Below, in pieces: positions 57,958-64,000 of a DNA stretch of 64,000 bases (positions are counted from its first letter, which is position 1; every line of letters starts with the position of its first letter). The notes beneath the pieces are model-generated. The model did no database searches. It saw only the letters and a list, made by a program, of their open reading frames with translations, and was not told the origin of the DNA. Origin of the DNA: Pseudomonas farsensis (GTDB lineage Bacteria; Pseudomonadota; Gammaproteobacteria; Pseudomonadales; Pseudomonadaceae); NCBI RefSeq assembly GCF_014268805.2, contig NZ_JABWRF020000002.1:434001-498000 (forward strand), written 5' to 3'. The position numbers were made by a program, and so were the translations under genes.

Positions 57958-58830
57958 ATGCAATATCAGATCAACCATTCCGACCTTTCGCTGGTGCTGG
58001 CCCTGGAACGCGGGCGCTCATTGGCAAAGGCCGCCGAGCTGCTGAAAGTCGACGTTTCGACGGTTTTTCGCTCGATCCGCCGGCTTGAGTCGGCGCTGGG
58101 TACGGCGCTGTTCGTCAAGAGCCGCAAGGGCTACCTGCCCACCGACACCGCTCAGGCCCTGGCCGAGCAGGCCGAACGCGCCGAGCAGGCGCTGGAGGCG
58201 GCGCGCATCGCCATGACCTGCGGCGAGCAGGTGGTCAGCGGCACCGTGCGCCTGACCTGCACCGAGGCGGTGCTGCACAGCCTGCTGTTGCCGGCGCTGG
58301 CCGAATTCATGCCCAACTACCCGGCGTTGTCGCTGGAGATGGGCACCTCCAACACCTTCGCCAACCTCAGCCGCCGCGATGCCGACATCGCCCTGCGCCT
58401 GACCAATGCGCCACCCGAACACTTGGTAGGGCGTTGCCTGGGCTCGACCAGCTATGTGATCTGCGGCCGCCCGCAGTTGCGCGAACGCCTCGACGCCGAG
58501 CCCACCAGCGTGCCGTGGATCGCCCCGGATGACTCGATGCAGGACCACGCCACGGTGGTCTGGCGCAACCAGCAATACCCTGGGCTGAGCCCGCGCTACC
58601 AGTGCAGCGGCATGTCGACCATCGCCCAGTTGGTGACCACCGGCCTGGGCGTTGCGGCACTGCCCGACTACATGGTGCATGCGTTGCCGGGCGTGGAGGC
58701 ACTGAGCGGCCCGCTGGCCGGCTGCGACACCCAGTTGTGGCTGCTGACCCGCCCCGATTGCCGGGCCTTGCGCTCGGTGCAGACGCTGTTCGAGGAACTG
58801 ACCCCGCGATTGCGCGATGCGATGTTGTGA
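57958..58830 (+). CDS. LysR-family regulator divergent from the polyamine ligase
   Basis: 290 residues from ATG 57958. N-terminal LSLVLALERGRSLAKAAELLKVDVSTVFRSIRRLE helix-turn-helix, then an effector domain (LGSTSYVICGRPQLRERLDAEP). Divergent from the glutamine synthetase-like gene across 206 bp. Probable regulator of the ligase/hydrolase/permease unit. Confidence 0.85.
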   Translation: MQYQINHSDLSLVLALERGRSLAKAAELLKVDVSTVFRSIRRLESALGTALFVKSRKGYLPTDTAQALAEQAERAEQALEAARIAMTCGEQVVSGTVRLTCTEAVLHSLLLPALAEFMPNYPALSLEMGTSNTFANLSRRDADIALRLTNAPPEHLVGRCLGSTSYVICGRPQLRERLDAEPTSVPWIAPDDSMQDHATVVWRNQQYPGLSPRYQCSGMSTIAQLVTTGLGVAALPDYMVHALPGVEALSGPLAGCDTQLWLLTRPDCRALRSVQTLFEELTPRLRDAML

Positions 58831-58875
58831 GGGCTGTTCTACCTGAACGTCCAGACCTCAGCCCTTGGGAGCACA

Positions 58876-58990
58876 GGGCTGTTGTGGCGAGCGGGCTTGC
58901 CCCGCGTTGGGCTGCGAAGCAGCCCTGAAACCCGTGACTGGGGCTGTTACACAGCCCAACGCGGGGCAAGCCCGCTCGCCACAACAGCCC
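58876..58990. repeat. REP inverted pair (family B)
   Basis: Perfect 39-base arms: GGGCTGTTGTGGCGAGCGGG... (58876-58914) and its complement (58952-58990). Follows the LysR gene. Confidence 0.92.
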
Positions 58991-59267
58991 CGTGCCCAAG
59001 AGCGCCGCAAAACACTGTGCAACCGTCACGCAATGGGATGATCTGGCAAGGGGGTTGTATTCGCCGAGGTGGAAGCAGTATCGTCAAGAGCAGGCGTAAA
59101 GGCGTCTGCTGCGGCAGTTTCGCCGGGCAATCACACATGCACGGTAACAGCGCGAGGGGCGGGTTGAGAAAACAGTCCTTCCCTATTGGCTGGTGATTTT
59201 TTAAACTATCGAGTCCGCCTGCCCGTATTGGGCTGTACGCCTACCGCATTTGCTACCGAGGAACACC
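58991..59267 (+). other. Region upstream of rpoZ
   Basis: Part of a 437-base gap between the LysR gene and rpoZ. After the REP it has no open reading frame I can support. The AT-rich stretch 59195-59210 (TGATTTTTTAAACTATC) is the probable rpoZ promoter area, with no clean -35/-10 pair that I trust. A GAGGAACACC ribosome site precedes rpoZ. Confidence 0.5.
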
Positions 59268-59531
59268 ATGGCCCGCGTAACTGTTGAAGACTGTCTGGAA
59301 CACGTGGATAACCGCTTCGAGCTGGTCATGCTCTCGACCAAGCGCGCCCGTCAGCTGGCGACCGGCGGTAAAGAGCCACGCGTTGCATGGGAAAACGACA
59401 AACCTACCGTCGTTGCCCTGCGTGAAATCGCCGAAGGCATCGTCACCAACGAATTCATCGCCGCCGAAGAAATCGTCACCGAAGATCCGGTGTTCGCCGC
59501 GTTCGAGGACGAGAACAACGAGGCTGTCTGA
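59268..59531 (+). CDS. rpoZ: RNA polymerase omega subunit
   Basis: 87 residues, the family length: [20 protein letters not shown], then RARQL and EIAEGIV. Aids polymerase assembly and forms part of the ppGpp site. Followed by spoT after 59 nt, the standard order. Confidence 0.97.
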   Translation: MARVTVEDCLEHVDNRFELVMLSTKRARQLATGGKEPRVAWENDKPTVVALREIAEGIVTNEFIAAEEIVTEDPVFAAFEDENNEAV

Positions 59532-59590
59532 TTGATGCCAGGTCGACGTCGTGCGGCGCAAGGCCCTCTTCGACTGCAAGAGGTGAAACC

Positions 59591-61699
59591 ATGCCGGGTA
59601 TAGAAGCCCTCGCCGAACGGCTATCGACCTATCTGGGCCCGGAACAGGTCAACCTGGTCCGCCGCGCCTACTTCTACGCCGAGCAGGCGCACGACGGGCA
59701 ACGCCGCCGCAGCGGCGAGCCATACGTCACGCACCCGCTGGCGGTAGCCAGCATTCTTGCCGACATGCACATGGACCATCAAAGCCTGATGGCCGCCATG
59801 CTGCACGACGTGATCGAAGATACCGGCATCGCCAAAGAAGCCTTGTGCCAGCAGTTCGGTGAAACCGTCGCCGAACTGGTGGACGGGGTCAGCAAGCTGA
59901 CCCAGATGAACTTCGAAACCAAGGCCGAGGCGCAAGCCGAGAACTTCCAGAAAATGGCCATGGCCATGGCCCGCGATATCCGCGTGATCCTGGTCAAGCT
60001 GGCCGACCGCCTGCACAACATGCGCACCCTTGAAGTGCTGTCCGGCGAAAAACGCCGGCGCATCGCCAAGGAAACCCTCGAAATCTACGCCCCCATCGCC
60101 AACCGCCTGGGTATGCACAACGTGCGCGTCGAATTCGAAGACCTTGGCTTCAAGGCCATGCACCCGATGCGCTCGTCGTTGATCCACCGCGCAGTCAAGG
60201 CTGCCCGTGGCAACCGCAAGGAGCTGGTCGCCAAGATCGAAACCTCGCTGGCCAACTGCCTGGCTGCCGATGGCATCGAGGGCGAAGTCAGTGGCAGGCA
60301 GAAACACCTCTATGGCATCTACAAGAAGATGCGTGGCAAGCGCCGCGCCTTCACCGAGATCATGGACGTGTACGCCTTCCGCATCGTCGTCGACAAGGTC
60401 GACACCTGCTACCGCGTGCTGGGCGCCGTGCACAATCTGTACAAGCCGCTGCCGGGGCGCTTCAAGGACTACATCGCAATCCCCAAGGCCAACGGCTACC
60501 AGTCGCTGCACACCACGCTGTTCGGCATGCATGGCGTGCCGATCGAAATCCAGATCCGCACCCGCGAAATGGAAGAGCTGGCCAACAACGGCATCGCTGC
60601 GCACTGGCTGTACAAGTCCAACGAGGACGAGCACCCCAAGGGCAGCCACGCCCGCGCCCGTCAGTGGGTCAAGGGCATTCTCGAGCTGCAGCAGCGCGCG
60701 GGCAACTCGCTGGAATTCATCGAGAGCGTGAAGATCGACCTGTTCCCGGACGAGGTCTACGTCTTTACCCCTAAAGGCCGGATCATGGAGCTGCCCAAAG
60801 GCTCCACCGCCGTCGACTTCGCCTACGCGGTGCACACCGACGTCGGCAACAGCTGCATTGCCTGCCGCATCAACCGCCGCCTGGCGCCGCTGTCCGAGCC
60901 GTTGCAAAGCGGCTCGACGGTCGAAATCGTCAGCGCCCCCGGCGCGCGGCCCAACCCGGCCTGGCTCAATTTCGTGGTTACCGGCAAGGCGCGCACGCAC
61001 ATTCGCCACGCCCTCAAGCAACAGCGCCGCTCCGAGTCCATCAGCCTGGGCGAACGCCTGCTGAACAAGGTGCTCACCGGTTTCGACAGCAGCCTGGAGC
61101 AAATTTCCCAAGAGCGCGTGCAAGCGATTCTCAGCGAATACCGCCTGGAACTGATCGAAGACCTGCTCGAAGATATCGGCCTGGGCAACCGCATGGCCTA
61201 CGTGGTCGCCCGGCGCCTGCTGTCCGCCGAAGGCGAGCAACTGCCAGCACCCGAAGGCCCACTGGCCATTCGCGGCACCGAAGGCCTGGTGCTCAGCTAC
61301 GCCAAGTGCTGCACCCCGATCCCCGGTGACCCGATTGTCGGCCACCTGTCCGCGGGCAAAGGCATGGTGGTGCACCTGGAAGACTGCCGCAACATCAGCG
61401 AAGTGCGGCACAACCCAGAAAAGTGCCTGCAGCTTTCCTGGGCCAAGGACGTTACCGGCGAGTTCAACGTCGAACTGCGCGTGGAGCTTGAGCACCAGCG
61501 CGGCCTGATTGCGCTGCTGGCCAGCAGCGTCAACGCCGCCGACGGCAACATCGAGAAAATCAGCATGGACGAACGCGACGGCCGTATCAGCGTGGTCCAA
61601 CTGGTGGTCAGCGTGCACGACCGCGTGCACCTGGCCCGCGTGATCAAGAAGCTGCGCACCTTGACCGGCGTGGTCCGCATCACCCGCATGCGTGCGTAG
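59591..61699 (+). CDS. spoT: Bifunctional (p)ppGpp synthetase/hydrolase SpoT
   Basis: 702 residues. HD hydrolase with His72-Asp73 (MLHDVIED), synthetase region (RGKRRAFTEIMDVYAFRIVVD; KDYIAIPKANGYQSLHTTLFG), TGS domain (VYVFTPKGRIMELPKGSTAVDFAYAVHTDVG), a middle Cys-containing element (AKCCTPIPGDPI) and C-terminal ACT domain. Adjusts alarmone levels to stress. Order rpoZ-spoT-ridA is conserved. Confidence 0.98.
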   Translation: MPGIEALAERLSTYLGPEQVNLVRRAYFYAEQAHDGQRRRSGEPYVTHPLAVASILADMHMDHQSLMAAMLHDVIEDTGIAKEALCQQFGETVAELVDGVSKLTQMNFETKAEAQAENFQKMAMAMARDIRVILVKLADRLHNMRTLEVLSGEKRRRIAKETLEIYAPIANRLGMHNVRVEFEDLGFKAMHPMRSSLIHRAVKAARGNRKELVAKIETSLANCLAADGIEGEVSGRQKHLYGIYKKMRGKRRAFTEIMDVYAFRIVVDKVDTCYRVLGAVHNLYKPLPGRFKDYIAIPKANGYQSLHTTLFGMHGVPIEIQIRTREMEELANNGIAAHWLYKSNEDEHPKGSHARARQWVKGILELQQRAGNSLEFIESVKIDLFPDEVYVFTPKGRIMELPKGSTAVDFAYAVHTDVGNSCIACRINRRLAPLSEPLQSGSTVEIVSAPGARPNPAWLNFVVTGKARTHIRHALKQQRRSESISLGERLLNKVLTGFDSSLEQISQERVQAILSEYRLELIEDLLEDIGLGNRMAYVVARRLLSAEGEQLPAPEGPLAIRGTEGLVLSYAKCCTPIPGDPIVGHLSAGKGMVVHLEDCRNISEVRHNPEKCLQLSWAKDVTGEFNVELRVELEHQRGLIALLASSVNAADGNIEKISMDERDGRISVVQLVVSVHDRVHLARVIKKLRTLTGVVRITRMRA

Positions 61700-61723
61700 T
61701 CCGCCCACCGCAAGGAGTCACTC

Positions 61724-62104
61724 ATGAGCAAGACCGTCATCACCAGCGACAAGGCACCTGCCGCTATCGGCACCTACTCGCAAGCGATCAAGGCTGGCAA
61801 CACTGTCTACATGTCGGGGCAGATCCCGCTCGACCCTAAAACCATGGAGCTGGTCGAAGGCTTCGAAGCCCAGACCGTGCAGGTATTCGAGAACCTCAAG
61901 TCGGTGGCAGAAGCCGCTGGCGGTTCGTTCAAGGACATCGTCAAGCTGAACATCTTCCTTACCGACCTGAGCCACTTCGCCAAGGTCAACGAGGTGATGG
62001 GCCGCTACTTCGAGCAGCCCTACCCGGCCCGCGCCGCCATTGGCGTCGCCGCCCTGCCGAAGGGCGCGCAGGTCGAAATGGACGCAATTCTGGTCCTCGA
62101 GTAA
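61724..62104 (+). CDS. ridA: Reactive intermediate deaminase RidA
   Basis: 126 residues with AAGGAG before ATG. RidA family: [28 protein letters not shown] and the Arg site [22 protein letters not shown]. Deaminates 2-aminoacrylate and other enamines from PLP enzymes. Follows spoT by 24 nt. Confidence 0.97.
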   Translation: MSKTVITSDKAPAAIGTYSQAIKAGNTVYMSGQIPLDPKTMELVEGFEAQTVQVFENLKSVAEAAGGSFKDIVKLNIFLTDLSHFAKVNEVMGRYFEQPYPARAAIGVAALPKGAQVEMDAILVLE

Positions 62105-62164
62105 TGCCCTAGGTGGCGGGCGCGGCGCCCGTCACCACCCCCTTCTGCCCCAAGGTTACTCCCC

Positions 62165-62890
62165 ATGCGCCATGCATTGCCCCTTGCCCTGGCAGCCCTG
62201 CTTCTGGGCGGCTGCGCCAGCCACAAACCTGAAGATTTCAACGGCACCTGGATCAACCAGGACGCCATCGACGCTGCCGTCAAAGGCACCAGCCTGCGCC
62301 AGGCGCTGGCCGATCACGGCCCGGTGTTCGAGTGGAAGGTCGACGTCAAAAACCAGAAAGCCAGCTTCAGCAACGGCTTTGAAGCCGCCGATGGGCGCCT
62401 GGCTGCCAACCAGAAAGATTGGCAGGTGGAGTTCGAGGGCGGTCAGAACGAGCAGTTGACCCTCGCAGGGGACGAACTCGAAGCCAAGGACCCTTCCGGC
62501 CACACGCAAACCTTCGTTCGCGCGCAAGCCAGCAACAGCGCGCCGCTGGGCAGCAGCTTCGAGCGCGAGCTGTACAAGGCGTACCTGGGCGGTGACTGGA
62601 AGATCCTTGAAGGCCGCGGCCAAGGTGCTGTCGTGCGCTTCAGCGACAACGGCAGCGTCACCGGCCTGCCCGGCCCGGATCGCTTTGCCCTGTGCATGGC
62701 CGGCGATTGCGCGACCATGGGTGCTGGCAACGACAGCCTGTGGCTTGAGCGCAACCAGCTTGGCGCGCCATGGATTTTCAAGCGCGAAGGCAATCGGTTG
62801 GAAATCTTCCAGGCGGTGAACCGCGCCCAGCCGGATGAGATGCCGCAGTTGGCGGCGGGTGCGCGTCAGTGGGTGCTGGAGAAGAACTGA
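62165..62890 (+). CDS. Predicted lipoprotein of unknown function
   Basis: 241 residues. Lipoprotein signal ALPLALAALLLGGC. The mature protein has two beta-rich halves (FNGTWINQDAID; GGDWKILEGRGQGAVVRFSDNG), the second with FALCMAGDCATMG, two cysteines that could form a disulphide. I do not recognise a family. It starts 60 nt after ridA on the same strand. Confidence 0.72.
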   Translation: MRHALPLALAALLLGGCASHKPEDFNGTWINQDAIDAAVKGTSLRQALADHGPVFEWKVDVKNQKASFSNGFEAADGRLAANQKDWQVEFEGGQNEQLTLAGDELEAKDPSGHTQTFVRAQASNSAPLGSSFERELYKAYLGGDWKILEGRGQGAVVRFSDNGSVTGLPGPDRFALCMAGDCATMGAGNDSLWLERNQLGAPWIFKREGNRLEIFQAVNRAQPDEMPQLAAGARQWVLEKN

Positions 62891-62916
62891 AGGCGCCAGG
62901 GCCGCTTTGCGGCCCA

Positions 62917-62940
62917 TCGCGGCACAAGGCCGCTCCTACA
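62917..62940 (-). repeat. REP arm (family A)
   Basis: TCGCGGCACAAGGCCGCTCC then TACA, single arm, preceded by a GGCCGCTTTGCGGCC hairpin and followed by ACCGGCGCAGCCGGT. Between the convergent lipoprotein and SDR genes. Confidence 0.8.
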
Positions 62941-63008
62941 GGGATCACATACAGCCCTTGCGTGACCACTGGGCTCACACAGATTCACCGGCGCAGCCGG
63001 TGCCTGCC

Positions 63009-63866
63009 TCAGTTGATACCCTGCAGAATCTCCGCATACCCCTCTTTATAGGTCGGATACTGCGGCGCCCAGCCCAGCGCCCGCGCACGCTGGTTGCTAC
63101 AGCGCTTGCTGCCGGTACGGCGCACGCGCTGCTCATCTGACCATTCGGTAACACCCAGGTACTCGCGCAGCCAGGCCACCACCTCGGCCAACGGCGCCGG
63201 TGCATCATCCACGCCGATATAACAGTCTTCAAGCGCCACACCCCGAGCATCGGCTTGCAGCAGGAATGCCAACAAGCCCGCAGCGTCATCCGCGTGGATA
63301 CGGTTGCCATACAGCGGCGGCTCATCGGCAACGCGATACCCTTGGCGCACCTGGGTCAACAGCCATTCACGGCCCGGGCCGTAGATGCCGGTCAGGCGCA
63401 CAATACTGGCGGGGATGCTGCTGGCCAGCGCCAGGCGTTCGGCCTCAAGCATCAGCTTGCCCGAATAACCCTCAGGCTCGGTGGCAGACGTTTCGTAGAC
63501 CCACTCGCCACCCTTCTGCGCGAACACGCTGCTACTGGACACGAACAGCAGCCGGCGCGGCGCCTGGCCGCTGCGCTGCAACCAGCCGAGCACGTTGCGC
63601 AACCCCTCGACATAAGCCGCCTTGTAGCCGGCCTCGTCATGCTGGCTGGCGGCTACGCAATACACCAGGTAGTCAGGTGCCTGCTCTGGCCAGTCATCCG
63701 GCATGCGCCGGTCGGACAGGTCGGCGGCAATCGGCCGCACACCGTCGGGCAGCAGCTTGACCGAACGCCGCAGGCCGCTGACATGCCAATCCAAGGCCAG
63801 CAGTTGACGCGCCAAACGCCCGCCAACATCCCCGCAACCGACGATCAAAGCAGAAGCAGCTGACAT
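63009..63866 (-). CDS. NAD-dependent epimerase/dehydratase family (SDR) protein
   Basis: 285 residues from ATG 63866 (GGGAG at 7 nt). Extended SDR: N-terminal nucleotide fold ALIVGCGDVGGRLARQLL, LLFVSSSSVFAQ and the catalytic-type Y..K in GYSGKLMLEAE, with NRIHADDAAGLLAF. The YxxxK is reduced to YSGK. Similar to YeeZ-like NAD(P)-binding proteins; substrate unknown. Confidence 0.85.
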   Translation of the reverse strand: MSAASALIVGCGDVGGRLARQLLALDWHVSGLRRSVKLLPDGVRPIAADLSDRRMPDDWPEQAPDYLVYCVAASQHDEAGYKAAYVEGLRNVLGWLQRSGQAPRRLLFVSSSSVFAQKGGEWVYETSATEPEGYSGKLMLEAERLALASSIPASIVRLTGIYGPGREWLLTQVRQGYRVADEPPLYGNRIHADDAAGLLAFLLQADARGVALEDCYIGVDDAPAPLAEVVAWLREYLGVTEWSDEQRVRRTGSKRCSNQRARALGWAPQYPTYKEGYAEILQGIN

Positions 63867-63942
63867 GCACATTCTCCCTTTCTTAAAGGCGCAGGCTATC
63901 GGTCTTACCGATCAATGGCTACGACAGGGCCAAAAAAAGAAA

Positions 63943-63981
63943 CATTATTACTTTTGCTAACAAGAATTAGTTGCAATAATG
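63943..63981. promoter_or_regulatory. AT-rich dyad at the window end
   Basis: CATTATT (63943-63949) and AATAATG (63975-63981) are inverted. The region is AT-rich and probably belongs to the control region of a gene starting beyond the window. Confidence 0.3.
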
Positions 63982-64000
63982 GCGCCCGTGTCTGTTCTCG

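Noticed and set aside
57752..57958. 69-residue N-terminal extension of the GS-like gene
   Set aside because: It lacks family similarity and runs through the divergent promoter region. ATG 57751 has a good ribosome site.
59621..61708. A 695-codon open frame antisense to spoT
   Set aside because: In high-GC DNA the opposite strand often lacks stops. Its composition (Gln/His/Val-rich) is typical of shadow frames, and spoT is an unmistakable gene.

Overview
The window reads as chromosome of a high-GC fluorescent pseudomonad of the Pseudomonas putida group. The support is gene content and order: ygfB-pepP-ubiH-ubiI opposite zapA-6S RNA-5-FCL; amaB/amaA/hglS lysine catabolism; rep-xpt; cycB-pauR-dadX-dadA-lrp; rpmB-rpmG; radC; coaBC-dut-algC-argB; pyrE/crc; rph/yicC-gmk; rpoZ-spoT-ridA. 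Many P. putida-type REP elements also lie at gene ends. Nearly every base belongs to a conserved chromosomal gene. I see no prophage, integrase, transposase, CRISPR array, rRNA or tRNA.

Layout. 1-5 kb: minus-strand operon ygfB, pepP, ubiH, a hotdog-fold protein and ubiI (ubiquinone hydroxylases). 5-7.7 kb: zapA, 6S RNA, 5-formyltetrahydrofolate cyclo-ligase, a 52-residue membrane protein, an EVE-domain protein and a secreted FliL-like protein. 7.8-13.3 kb: lysine/pipecolate catabolism (amaA, amaB, LysR regulator, hglS). 13.4-20.1 kb: chemoreceptor, LysR regulator, MATE exporter, GGDEF-EAL protein behind a perfect Fur-box palindrome. 20.4-25.3 kb: rep, xpt, acetyl-CoA hydrolase family. 25.5-26.5 kb: a RhuM-family gene, the only clearly accessory gene. 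26.6-33.1 kb: cytochrome c5, pauR, D-alanine catabolism (dadX, dadA, Lrp), YkgJ, PauB-like oxidase, DUF1127. 33.3-39.8 kb: MocR regulator, phospholipase D lipoprotein, MFS, pauC aldehyde dehydrogenase, cupin. 39.9-47.4 kb: rpmG/rpmB, orphan peptide-binding protein, radC, coaBC-dut-algC-argB. 47.5-49.7 kb: a three-lipoprotein operon (CsgG-like, DUF4810, DUF799) and a small zinc-ribbon protein. 49.8-53.8 kb: pyrE, crc, rph, yicC, gmk. 53.9-58.8 kb: permease, gamma-glutamyl hydrolase, glutamine-synthetase-like ligase and a divergent LysR regulator. 59.3-63.9 kb: rpoZ, spoT, ridA, a lipoprotein, an SDR epimerase.

How the genes work together. Several scattered blocks converge on amine and amino-acid catabolism. 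AmaB, AmaA and HglS handle lysine-derived pipecolate and 2-oxoadipate. PauR, the PauB-like oxidase, PauC and the 54-58 kb ligase/hydrolase/permease block fit the gamma-glutamyl polyamine pathway. DadX/DadA/Lrp handle alanine. The rest is housekeeping: ubiquinone, pyrimidine, arginine and CoA synthesis, RNA processing, (p)ppGpp and catabolite control.

The most interesting leads are the three-lipoprotein operon, the Fur palindrome upstream of the c-di-GMP enzyme, the orphan RhuM gene, the symmetric operator in front of the MocR gene, the hotdog protein inside the ubiquinone operon, the REP hairpin between amaB and amaA, and the structured rpmB leader. I found no strong evidence of a wholly new defence or mobile system.
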